Origin: a virus
Virus record (IMG/VR): IMGVR_UViG_3300031951_000204
Location: 1 to 54,894 of that record
Direction: 5' to 3' (one strand)
DNA length: 54,894 nt
Numbering within the stretch: position 1 is the stretch's first letter; the number at the start of each line of letters is the position of its first letter. The notes under the pieces are model-generated. The model was not told the origin of the DNA and ran no database searches. It saw nothing but the letters and a program-made list of their open reading frames with translations. The translations under genes were made by a program, and so were the position numbers. This document shows positions 47,572 through 54,894 of this stretch, one piece after another.

Positions 47572-47655
47572 CTACCTCGTTTGCCCAGCGGTGGAGATGG
47601 CGGGTTTCCCGGTCCCAAAAGGACTTAACAACCAAACCATCAACCAATTACCACC

Positions 47656-49155
47656 ATGGCATACGACATTACACCCGCGACAACGAAAACCACGTTGTAC
47701 GCACAAGACGCCGCCTCTCTCCGCCAGAAATGGCACAAGGGGGCGCTACTGGCCGAAGAAGAGGAAGATTTCTTCCAACAATTTGAAGGCAACATGCGGG
47801 CACCCATTTGGGTGCAAAACGACCTCTCCAAAGGAGACGGTGCCAAGATGACCTTCACCACCACGTCCGGATACTACGGCGAGGGCAAATACGGTGAGGA
47901 ACTCTTTGAAGGTCCGTCAGACTACGAGAAGGATGACATCGACTCGTTCGACCTCAACGTGGACTTCATCCGCAACGCGGCGTCCCGTTCCAAGCGTGCG
48001 GACGAAATCATGGGCCTCATGGACGAGCTTAAATCGCTCGTGCCCGTCAAACTTGGCAAGTGGCTGGGCCGCACCAAGCGCGACAACATCATGGGCTTGT
48101 GCGTCCTCACCCTGCCGCAAGAAAACCGGATTTATGCCGGTGGCAAAACGCTTGCAACCCTTGGCACCGCTGACGTTCTTTCATGGGACGACATCGTGAC
48201 CACGGGTGCCGCGATGAAGCCGCTCGGTGGCCTTCCGGCCAACATTTCGCGCGATGGAGCGGTGCCGATCTGGTCACAGACTTTCATCCCGTCCGAAACC
48301 GGCGCGCTTTCGCTGCGACTCGACGCGGATTACAAGTCTGTCCTGTCCAGCGGTGACGTTCGCGGTCGCGGCAACACGCTCTTCAAGGGCGGTTATCCGT
48401 CGATTGACGGCCACACTATCGTTCCCCACAACGCCCTCAACCATGCGGGCAAGGGCGCGGTTGGTTCGTTCCTCGCTCCCGAAGCCTATCTTGGCGTTTC
48501 CATCGCCGCAGGTAGCGACGCCGCGCGGGTTCTTACTGGTGGCGGCACTGACAACGCTGACAACAGCTTGACCGGAACCGGAAAACCGTTGTGGTTCAAG
48601 TATTTCGGAGGCCACGACTTCAAGTTTGTGGACACCGGAGCACTTGACGTTTCCGCATCGGCCATCGGTGACGTTGCTGGCCCGTATTACGCGATCATCT
48701 ACAACACCAGCGGCACCGATGCTGGCAAGTGGGGCTTCGTGAAATACACCACCGGCAACGATGGCAACAAGATCACCATCTTGGAGTTCCTGTGTGATAC
48801 GGGTGCGGCTGCCGCCGGAACCTATCGCAAAGGCACCGTGGGGTCTGTCACTTGGTCCGCTGGCGTCAATACTGAAAAGTGGGACTCCGGCGCGCTTATC
48901 ATCCCGGCCAACATCAAGGGAGTGCAAATCGGTCACACCCTCGCCCTTGGACGTGCTGGCATCCTCCGCGGCTACGGCTCCGCCCGTGCGCAGCGCGACA
49001 TCGAGATGGACAACGGCAACTTCATCAAGCGCGTGTTCATCATGTCGGTATTCGGTCAGGCGCTCCGCAGGGACCGCAAGAACCGCGTTCCAGCGGTGGC
49101 ATTGCTCACCCACGCCTTGAGCCGCCCCGGCATCAAACTGCCGACCGTGGCTTAA
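47656..49155 (+). CDS. Major capsid protein (N4 gp56/DUF4043-like)
   Basis: 499 residues. The start TTLYAQDAASLRQKWHKGAL and QNDLSKGDGAKMTFTTTSGY, then FDLNVDFIRNAASRSKRADE and KLGKWLGRTKRDNIMGLCVL, are hallmarks of the N4-gp56/DUF4043 capsid family. The C-terminus includes RAGILRGYGSARAQRDIEMD and VFIMSVFGQALRRDRKNRVP. It builds the icosahedral shell. Its ATG follows a CAA-rich unstructured leader (CAACCAAACCATCAACCAAT), consistent with high expression without Shine-Dalgarno. An 11-bp terminator stem follows. Confidence 0.85.
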   Translation: MAYDITPATTKTTLYAQDAASLRQKWHKGALLAEEEEDFFQQFEGNMRAPIWVQNDLSKGDGAKMTFTTTSGYYGEGKYGEELFEGPSDYEKDDIDSFDLNVDFIRNAASRSKRADEIMGLMDELKSLVPVKLGKWLGRTKRDNIMGLCVLTLPQENRIYAGGKTLATLGTADVLSWDDIVTTGAAMKPLGGLPANISRDGAVPIWSQTFIPSETGALSLRLDADYKSVLSSGDVRGRGNTLFKGGYPSIDGHTIVPHNALNHAGKGAVGSFLAPEAYLGVSIAAGSDAARVLTGGGTDNADNSLTGTGKPLWFKYFGGHDFKFVDTGALDVSASAIGDVAGPYYAIIYNTSGTDAGKWGFVKYTTGNDGNKITILEFLCDTGAAAAGTYRKGTVGSVTWSAGVNTEKWDSGALIIPANIKGVQIGHTLALGRAGILRGYGSARAQRDIEMDNGNFIKRVFIMSVFGQALRRDRKNRVPAVALLTHALSRPGIKLPTVA

Positions 49156-49165
49156 TCCACACCCA

Positions 49166-49211
49166 GCCGGGGGAGGCAACACCTCCCCCGGCCAACCTTT
49201 CCCCCTTTTTC
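49166..49211 (+). terminator. Rho-independent terminator after capsid gene
   Basis: An 11-bp perfect stem, GCCGGGGGAGG (49166-49176) with CCTCCCCCGGC (49182-49192) and loop CAACA, then CTTTCCCCCTTTTT. It could separate capsid expression from the tail genes. Confidence 0.75.
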
Positions 49212-49212
49212 C

Positions 49213-49665
49213 ATGAAAGCCGTATTCCGAGTTTCCAACCGTTTGCGCGCAGCCGCGCCTATCCCTCGTGATTTCCTTCCAATCCCCGGCATCGAGCATG
49301 TCGGGCTTTGCTACCAGCAACGCATCATCACCGATCCGGAAGAGTTCAACGCGACACTGGCAAGGGTTTTGGACCCGCGCTTTCAAAGCCGCGGAGCGGT
49401 GATCCAGCCATACATGCTGACCGCCTCCGACGTGGCGGGACTTTCCGCAAAGCCGGTTCCCGCTCCCGCTCCTGTTGAAGCGCCGCCCCCGGTTGAAGAA
49501 GTCGCCTCGTCCCCGAAATTCCGCACGGAAGGGGATGACATTTTCATGGGCAACGAGCGCGTGGGTGGGATTTACGAAACCGGCTTCCGCTGTGCCAAAG
49601 GTCATGCCGAACTCCGCGAGGAAATCGAGGCATGGCTCAACACCCAACCTGAATCACCACAATGA
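49213..49665 (+). CDS. Hypothetical virion-associated protein
   Basis: 150 residues. An N-terminal domain (AVFRVSNRLRAAAPIPRDFL) and a central Pro/Ala linker (SAKPVPAPAPVEAPPPVEEV) join a C-terminal IFMGNERVGGIYETGFRCAK. Position directly after the capsid suggests a head-completion role, but no family is recognised. Confidence 0.5.
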   Translation: MKAVFRVSNRLRAAAPIPRDFLPIPGIEHVGLCYQQRIITDPEEFNATLARVLDPRFQSRGAVIQPYMLTASDVAGLSAKPVPAPAPVEAPPPVEEVASSPKFRTEGDDIFMGNERVGGIYETGFRCAKGHAELREEIEAWLNTQPESPQ

Positions 49666-50462
49666 GTGCTTTTTCCGATTTCCTTGAAAACGAGTTGATG
49701 GATCACATGTTCCGCAACTCGGTTTATTCCAAGCCCGCGTTGCATTTCGCCCTGTTTACCGCCGCGCCAAGCGATTCCGGCGGAGGAACGGAAGTGACTG
49801 GCGGCAGCTACGCGCGTGCCACCGTCACCAACGACAACACGGCTTTCCCGCAATGCGCGGCCACCGGCACACCGACCAAGACCAACGCGCTGGCAATTAC
49901 CTTCCCGACCGCATCGGCGGCATGGGGGACGGTCACGCATTGGGGCATTTTTGATGCTTCAACCTCTGGCAACCTGCTTGCGCATGGCGCTCTTGCCTCC
50001 ACCCGCACGATTGCAAGCGGAGATGTTCCGCGTCTTGCGGTGGGAGCCATTTCCTTGACCATGAGCAACGCCGTATCCGGCGGCTTGACGGACTTCGCCA
50101 AGCGTAAGTTGCTCGACCACGTTTTCGGCGGTCCCGCTTACACCCCTATTGCCACGCTCTACACCGGACTTGGCACGGCTCTCAGCGGCGAAACCATCAC
50201 CGAATGGGCGGACACCGCTTACACCCGCCAAGCTACCGCGTTTGACGCGGCATCCGGCGGCGCATGTATCAACGCCGATGCGGAAACCTACACGGACGGA
50301 GGCGGCGCGGATGATGTCGCCACCCTGACCCACTTCGGGGTTTGGGACGATTCCGGAGCGGGCAACCTGCTGGCCGTTGGTCCGCTGGGAGCATCCCGCT
50401 CCATCGTCGCAACCGACGCCGTGACCCTGCCTGACGGTTCTCTTTCGATTTCACTCCAATAA
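49662..50462 (+). CDS. Virion protein of two tandem homologous domains
   Basis: 266 residues made of two similar domains (about 1-138 and 139-266). Each has a D-F...LLDH-F-type start (SDFLENELMDHMF, TDFAKRKLLDHVF), a TH[WF]G[IV][FW]D core and GNLLA...GAL/PLG. The fold is the beta-rich module of phage tail- and fibre-associated proteins (GTEVTGGSYARATVT). The duplication is visible directly in the sequence. It probably decorates the tail or head. Confidence 0.6.
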   Translation: MSAFSDFLENELMDHMFRNSVYSKPALHFALFTAAPSDSGGGTEVTGGSYARATVTNDNTAFPQCAATGTPTKTNALAITFPTASAAWGTVTHWGIFDASTSGNLLAHGALASTRTIASGDVPRLAVGAISLTMSNAVSGGLTDFAKRKLLDHVFGGPAYTPIATLYTGLGTALSGETITEWADTAYTRQATAFDAASGGACINADAETYTDGGGADDVATLTHFGVWDDSGAGNLLAVGPLGASRSIVATDAVTLPDGSLSISLQ

Positions 50463-50467
50463 TCTCC

Positions 50468-51448
50468 ATGGTTGATGTTGATGCCAGTTTCTCAACTTCA
50501 CTGGTTCCGGTTGTCGCAGTCACTTCCGGAACCGGGCGCATTGTAGCCGCTGGATTTTCAACCGATCTGGTGGCGCTTGTGGATTTGCAAAATGTCAGAA
50601 GCCGCACGGCATCGGCAAATTTCATTTCCTCGCTCGATGCGAATGTTTCGCTGGATGATGCCAGCGTAACCACTCGCCAGCTATCCGCCTCGCTCATTAC
50701 TTCGCTCAATGCTTCCGTGAGCCTGTCCGGAGCAAGCGACCGGCGCGGGCGGACGGTTTGCGAGCTTGTGAAAGAGTCGCTTTCCTTGTGGGGGTTCCTG
50801 TGCTCGAAAACCGCCCCGCGCTACGCGCTGGATCGCGCCATCACGGACTTGAACACGGCCATGCAAATGGTCTGGAACAATGCGGAAGGGCATGACTATT
50901 GGAGCAATGAGGCGCTGACGATTCCGCTCAACGACGGGGAAGATGAATACACGCTGCCGGACAGCGTGCAAAATGTCGTTGGCCCGTGCCGCCGGGCGGA
51001 TAACAACCGCCCGCTGACCCCGCTCAACTCCATTGGCGAGCTTGAGACGTTCGTGGACCTTTACTTGAATGGCGAAACGGCATCCGAGCCGCTTGCCTAC
51101 CATGTTGACCGCTACAAGCAAAGCGCCGACGATCCGGCCAAGTGCGTGTTCCGCGTGGTCCCGGCTGTCTCCGGTGCGACGGTCAGCTTCACGCTGGAAG
51201 TGGTGAAGGAGTGCCCGCGCTACACCGTGGACGACCTCAACACCTGTCCGCTGGTCCCGATTCCGCACCAGTATGCGGAAACCCTGCTTATCCCGATCAT
51301 CCGCTATCACGCTTCATCCTATTACCTGTTCGCCGCTGCGGATCAGACGCAAAAAGAAACCATCGACCGGGAGTATGTCCAAGCGCGCATCGCCCTTGGG
51401 CTGGCTGACCCAAACCCGGTCAAGATGAGAGAAGGGGGTGAGGTATGA
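50468..51448 (+). CDS. Structural (tail/connector) protein with N-terminal repeats
   Basis: 326 residues. The first 90 residues hold four imperfect repeats of about 22 residues with an FxTSLxxxVxL core (ASFSTSLVPVVAV, AGFSTDLVALVDL, ANFISSLDANVSL, ASLITSLNASVSL). The remainder (SNEALTIPLNDGEDEYTLPD, SVQNVVGPCRRADNNRPLTP, TPHQYAE-like IPHQYAETLLIPIIRYHASS) resembles podovirus connector or tail-adaptor proteins. The C-terminus overlaps the next start by ATGA. Confidence 0.6.
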   Translation: MVDVDASFSTSLVPVVAVTSGTGRIVAAGFSTDLVALVDLQNVRSRTASANFISSLDANVSLDDASVTTRQLSASLITSLNASVSLSGASDRRGRTVCELVKESLSLWGFLCSKTAPRYALDRAITDLNTAMQMVWNNAEGHDYWSNEALTIPLNDGEDEYTLPDSVQNVVGPCRRADNNRPLTPLNSIGELETFVDLYLNGETASEPLAYHVDRYKQSADDPAKCVFRVVPAVSGATVSFTLEVVKECPRYTVDDLNTCPLVPIPHQYAETLLIPIIRYHASSYYLFAAADQTQKETIDREYVQARIALGLADPNPVKMREGGEV

Positions 51449-52305
51449 AAGCCATCGCCCTTGGGAACCGGCTGGCGCGTGACCTTGGCGGCACGTTCAC
51501 CGAAATGGATGCCGATGCACGGCTGGAAGTGCTCGATGCGATCAACGGCGGGCTGCAAAAGCTCCATGCCGTCGCCTCGCATGAATCCAAGATCACCACG
51601 GCTGGCATTTACCTCCCGGCCCCGTCCACGGTTTCGCTCGGTCTTACCAACGGCAGCGCCACGGTGACGGGACACACGTTCACCTCGGAAGACTTTTATC
51701 GCACCATCCGGATCGACGGTGATCCGATTGACAACCAAATCATTTCCGAAACTGAACTGCTGCACCCATACACCGGATCGACCGGCACGGTGGACGCGAT
51801 CATTTACAGTGATGCCGCCACCGTGCCTGAGCCATACGATGAACTTGTCGGCAACCCTTTCATCATGGAAACCCGGAGCGAGCTTTTCCCGTTCCAGCCT
51901 GTTGCCGATCCCTACTCCACCCGGCACATTTGCGAGCCTGAGCTTTACCATGTCGAGGCAAACGCCCGGAACCAAAACCCGCCAGCGCCATCGGTGATCC
52001 GGTTCAACTCATTGCCGGGAGTCGCTTACCGGCTGTCTGCAAAATTCACGCTGGCCCCGGCGCGCATCGCTTTCTCCGATTTGCTTTCGCCCGGCGCGGA
52101 TATTCCGCTGCGGGAGGAACACGTTGAACTTTACCTGTTGCCTATCGCCCGCGGCCTGCTTGCGCTTTCCGACCGATGGAAGAACCCGGACACTCGCGGG
52201 GCTGCCGCCAAGGCCGGTGAAAACGCTGTCGCTGACTACGAGGCATTGGTTCCTCACACTCTTGCCACTCCTTCAAACTTCGCCCGAACCAAACGAGGAT
52301 TCTAA
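51445..52305 (+). CDS. Structural protein, probable tail/connector component
   Basis: 286 residues. AIALGNRLARDLGGTFTEMD, then ADARLEVLDAINGGLQKLHA and IRFNSLPGVAYRLSAKFTLA, ending in helices (VELYLLPIARGLLALSDRWK). It is coupled to the preceding connector-like gene and shares its dimensions, consistent with a second ring or nozzle-type protein. No named family is certain. Confidence 0.5.
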   Translation: MKAIALGNRLARDLGGTFTEMDADARLEVLDAINGGLQKLHAVASHESKITTAGIYLPAPSTVSLGLTNGSATVTGHTFTSEDFYRTIRIDGDPIDNQIISETELLHPYTGSTGTVDAIIYSDAATVPEPYDELVGNPFIMETRSELFPFQPVADPYSTRHICEPELYHVEANARNQNPPAPSVIRFNSLPGVAYRLSAKFTLAPARIAFSDLLSPGADIPLREEHVELYLLPIARGLLALSDRWKNPDTRGAAAKAGENAVADYEALVPHTLATPSNFARTKRGF

Positions 52306-52635
52306 ATGGAAAACATCATCACCATCGAAGAACTCCCGGCTTTCATTGACGATGCAATCACCAAGGTCAATGAGGGCGTGGCGCTTGCCCGCCGCCGTGG
52401 AATCCTCGCGGAGCTTCCCAAGGAGGTTCAGTTCGACGTGTTGCTTGTCTCCAAATGGCAAGACCCGAATCACAAGGCCGTCTCCACGGAAAAAACTTCC
52501 GACAACGGAGAATCCAAGACGGTTCAAGACGGCACCAGTGTTCGCACCAGCCAAGAAAACAGCAAGCAATCAAGCAATAGCTCCAATCAAAACAACTCCG
52601 CAGGCCAGAACGCAACTTACACCTACTCCGATTGA
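52306..52635 (+). CDS. Hypothetical protein with disordered tail
   Basis: 109 residues. The ordered N-terminus (ENIITIEELPAFIDDAITKV, LARRRGILAELPKEVQFDVL) is followed by a Ser/Asn/Gln-rich disordered tail (SQENSKQSSNSSNQNNSAGQ). Neighbouring structural genes suggest virion association. Confidence 0.5.
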   Translation: MENIITIEELPAFIDDAITKVNEGVALARRRGILAELPKEVQFDVLLVSKWQDPNHKAVSTEKTSDNGESKTVQDGTSVRTSQENSKQSSNSSNQNNSAGQNATYTYSD

Positions 52636-52638
52636 CCC

Positions 52639-52881
52639 ATGCCGCGAACTCTTGACAGCAAAACCACAAGTAGCAGTTCCAGCGTTAGTTCTGGAACTGA
52701 CTCAGGTTCTCGCGCCTCAACCCAATCGTCAAACGGAACGGAAAAAAGCACGTCCACCCGCACGGATTCAGGCGGAAGAACAGGCGAGTCCTCCCAATTC
52801 GCCAACATCGCCGCCAGAATCTCTTTTTCCATCCCGATCCTCGGGCGAGTCCCTGCGGATACAAACTCCAACTCCTGTTGA
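52639..52881 (+). CDS. Ser/Thr-rich hypothetical protein
   Basis: 80 residues, half Ser or Thr (TTSSSSSVSSGTDSGSRAST), with an ordered end (FANIAARISFSIPILGRVPA). It may be a continuation of the preceding gene's disordered module. Low-complexity content makes assignment impossible. Confidence 0.4.
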   Translation: MPRTLDSKTTSSSSSVSSGTDSGSRASTQSSNGTEKSTSTRTDSGGRTGESSQFANIAARISFSIPILGRVPADTNSNSC

Positions 52882-53558
52882 CCATGAGCATCCGCAACCG
52901 CATCACCCAATACCTCTCATCGGTCCTTTCCAGCCGCATCTGGTTCACGACCGGGCCTCGGCTCGTCGGCAAATCAGCCGTAGGGGCGGGATACGGCGGA
53001 GAGATCACCGTCGGCACCGGCCTCACCCTTTCCGGTGGAGTCCTTAGCGCATCTGGCGGAGAGGTGAGCGACATCGCATACAACGAAGCGACATGGAACG
53101 GCGTGACCACCATCGCGCCGAGCAAGAACGCCGTGCGGGACAAGTTTGAGTCGTTGGTTGCCCCTACGGCCCTCGCCTTCGCGGGGATTGATCCGAATGG
53201 GGAACCAATTCTCGCCGCCCGCATCGTTGGAGGTGCATATGATGGTTTGATTCTTCGCGAGCAAGGGACTTCATACGGGAATGGGAAAGTGCTTTTCGGC
53301 TTGGATTATGTCTCCTATCCCGTCACTTTCATCAATTGGGGTAGTTCTACATACAGTTTCAATTACAACACCAGCGGCGTGGGATCTTCTGCCGCAGCGA
53401 TTGGAACGGATTATCCATGGGAGGCCGATTGGACCGGATCAGGATTTACCGTCGTTGAAGATGAGGTTGTCGTTGGAGGTGTTCCCAACCCGCCCGCCAT
53501 CGTCACCGGGCCGCCGACGCCCGCTCCCGCCACACCGCCCGTCATCTTCACTCCATAA
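52878..53558 (+). CDS. Tail fibre-like protein
   Basis: 226 residues from ATG 52878, or 224 from ATG 52884. GGEITVGTGLTLSGGVLSAS and SDIAYNEATWNGVTTIAPSK NAVRDKFESL are repeats widely seen in phage fibre and tail-spike shaft regions. The C-terminus is Pro/Thr-rich (VTGPPTPAPATPPVIFTP). The N-terminus contains a basic helix (IRNRITQYLSSVLSSRIWF), possibly the attachment domain. Likely contacts the host. Confidence 0.65.
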   Translation: MTMSIRNRITQYLSSVLSSRIWFTTGPRLVGKSAVGAGYGGEITVGTGLTLSGGVLSASGGEVSDIAYNEATWNGVTTIAPSKNAVRDKFESLVAPTALAFAGIDPNGEPILAARIVGGAYDGLILREQGTSYGNGKVLFGLDYVSYPVTFINWGSSTYSFNYNTSGVGSSAAAIGTDYPWEADWTGSGFTVVEDEVVVGGVPNPPAIVTGPPTPAPATPPVIFTP

Positions 53559-53561
53559 AAA

Positions 53562-54008
53562 ATGCCCGGTGGTATCGTCAGCAACTGGAAACTCACGCTC
53601 GATCCGGCAGGCACTCCGCTGGTGCTCATCAACATCGGCGACAAGCTGGAGGAGGAGCTCTCCATCGGCTTGAGCCGCTTGATCGATGTGATCCCTCTGG
53701 TGCGCGGCACCGCGCCGCTTATCCGCAACCGCGGCAACGCGGTGACACAGCTTTCGTATGCGATCTATCAGGACGCGGCATCCGATGCGGTCTCAAGGCA
53801 GGACCTGCTCACCTCCTTGATCACATCTTTGAGCGCGGACCCCAAACCGCTTAAAGTGGAAATCAGCACCATCACGGATCGTTACTGGCAGTTCGCCTCC
53901 GCGATCATCAGCGATGTCACGCCGCTGCGCTACATCCCCGCCAAGAATCCGCGCCGTCTCACGCGCTACTCCATCACCGCCACCAGCCTCAGCCAGGTGG
54001 GTCCTTGA
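53562..54008 (+). CDS. Tail-associated protein
   Basis: 148 residues with SRLIDVIPLVRGTAPLIRNR, then QDLLTSLITSLSADPKPLKV and YWQFASAIISDVTPLRYIPA. Placement before a tape-measure-like gene suggests a minor tail protein. No family recognised with certainty. Confidence 0.45.
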   Translation: MPGGIVSNWKLTLDPAGTPLVLINIGDKLEEELSIGLSRLIDVIPLVRGTAPLIRNRGNAVTQLSYAIYQDAASDAVSRQDLLTSLITSLSADPKPLKVEISTITDRYWQFASAIISDVTPLRYIPAKNPRRLTRYSITATSLSQVGP

Positions 54009-54011
54009 GCC

Positions 54012-54894
54012 ATGGAAAAATTCGATTACACCCTGAGCTTGCAGACCACCGGCGCGGACAAGTCCGCCGCCGATGTGCAAAAGCTGGGCAACGCCATCGA
54101 GCAGGTGGAGGCCAAGGTGCGAAAGGAAACGGCCGCCACCGAAAGCGCCACCAGGGCCAAGCAGGAATACAGCGTCACGGCATCCAAGGTCACGGCATCG
54201 TCCGGGGCGATGGGCCGCGGCATCCAGAATGTGGCCTTCCAGTTTCAGGACATGGCCGTGCAGGCGGAGATGGGAGTCTCCGCCACGCGCATCTTTTCCC
54301 AACAGGTGCCGCAGTTGTTAGGCGGCTTCGGCGCGATCGGAGCGGTGGCCGGTGCCGTGATCGGAATCGGCGTGCCGCTGGCCGCCGCACTCTTCCGCAG
54401 CGGCAAGGAAGCGGAGGATGCCGCGCCGAAGATTGATGAGATCAACGATGCGCTTGATAACTTCGCCGAGTCCGCTGAGAGAGCCGCCGATGCCAAGCGC
54501 GCCGATGTGAACGAGGCATGGATCGAATCCCTCGACGCCGAGGAGAAATCCTATGAGCGCATCAACCAGCGGCTCGCCATCCAGATCGCGCTCAACGCCA
54601 AGCTGCGCGCGATCAAGGAAGGCGGAGACGCCGCCGAGCGGGAGGCCCGCATCGCCGAGATCGAGGCCGATCCCAACAAGTCCGAAGAGGATAAAATCAC
54701 CGAAACCGCCGCCATCCGGGAGGAAGCGGCACGCGCCGCCGCCGCCGCGGAAAAACAAAAGTTGGATGACCAGGCGAAGCTCGACGCCGCCGCCGCAAGA
54801 GACGCGCAGGCCAAGGCAGCACGGCAAGCGGCGGATGCCGAAACGGCAGCGCAGGCAAGGGCCGCATTTGAGGCCCAAAGAGCGGTTTTAGAAC
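54012..54894 (+). CDS. Tape measure-like protein (3' end beyond window)
   Basis: The open frame from ATG 54012 runs off the right edge, giving 294 residues seen. The start MEKFDYTLSLQTTGADKSAA and helix-rich regions (QKLGNAIEQVEAKVRKETAA) lead to IQNVAFQFQDMAVQAEMGVS and ATRIFSQQVPQLLGGFGAIG, hydrophobic patterns I recognise from tail tape-measure proteins. Long Ala/Glu/Lys coiled coils follow. A tape measure implies a long tail, in contrast to the podovirus-like portal and connector genes upstream. The start is 3 bp from the previous stop. Confidence 0.7.
   Translation, partial: MEKFDYTLSLQTTGADKSAADVQKLGNAIEQVEAKVRKETAATESATRAKQEYSVTASKVTASSGAMGRGIQNVAFQFQDMAVQAEMGVSATRIFSQQVPQLLGGFGAIGAVAGAVIGIGVPLAAALFRSGKEAEDAAPKIDEINDALDNFAESAERAADAKRADVNEAWIESLDAEEKSYERINQRLAIQIALNAKLRAIKEGGDAAEREARIAEIEADPNKSEEDKITETAAIREEAARAAAAAEKQKLDDQAKLDAAAARDAQAKAARQAADAETAAQARAAFEAQRAVLE

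Noticed and set aside
54005-54436. 143-residue Gly/Arg-rich ORF at the right end
   Set aside because: It is a shifted reading of the tape-measure gene; the frame from 54012 has the expected coiled-coil composition.

Overview
The window looks like most of the genome of a temperate tailed phage, or a prophage with both flanks missing. It contains a large terminase, portal, scaffold, major capsid and tail genes, a tyrosine integrase next to an attachment-site-like region, and dense small-gene operons. No host housekeeping gene is visible. The host is probably in the Verrucomicrobiota. This is an inference from the integrase C-terminus (NALRH, GNSE and AEAWFAV-P, with Asn at both catalytic His positions) and from many start codons preceded by a C/A-rich leader rather than Shine-Dalgarno. 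No complete tRNA, rRNA, CRISPR array or insertion sequence was seen. Two genes run off the window: an RNA ligase-like gene at the left edge and a tape-measure-like gene at the right edge.

Layout. (1) 1-8420, minus strand: nucleic-acid metabolism genes, namely an RNA ligase, HNH nuclease, ASCH-like protein, PD-(D/E)XK nuclease, SMC-like ATPase, ssDNA-binding-like protein, DUF2303-type protein and a Sak4-like RecA ATPase. Upstream of these lie small regulators (MarR, excisionase-like HTH, ribbon-helix-helix). (2) 8421-10400: regulation and integration, with two divergent ribbon-helix-helix genes around a palindrome, a lipoprotein, the integrase and a candidate attP holding a tRNA 3'-end-like segment between 23-bp direct repeats. 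(3) 10380-18158, minus strand: two DNA adenine methyltransferases, an XRE regulator with an operator palindrome, and a long run of small genes coupled by ATGA overlaps, including several under 60 residues. (4) 18214-19970, plus strand: a replication pair, an HTH protein and a RepA-like ATPase. (5) 20007-22888, minus strand: more small genes. (6) 22967-23151: an iteron-like array of about fifteen GTGCA/TGCAC units around a hairpin. (7) 23188-54894, plus strand: packaging and virion genes, including a 4503-residue polyvalent protein that covers a quarter of the window. A two-gene minus-strand island (45020-46458) interrupts it.

Two things stand out. The first is a short, nearly palindromic motif around ACGAAACGT found at 13 gene starts. 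In one class (TTGACGAAACGT) it sits 34-36 bases before the ATG, as a promoter for near-leaderless mRNA would. In the other (CCCCAACGAAAC directly followed by ATG or GTG) it forms the translation start itself. The same spacing exposed a 27-residue membrane ORF. The second is the giant protein. It joins an N6-type DNA methylase, a strawberry-notch-type SNF2 helicase, a glycine-rich hydrophobic segment and an internal-virion-like C-terminus, and it carries three copies of the motif GL[EQ]AAPLP. It is best read as a DarB-like, virion-borne anti-restriction polyprotein.
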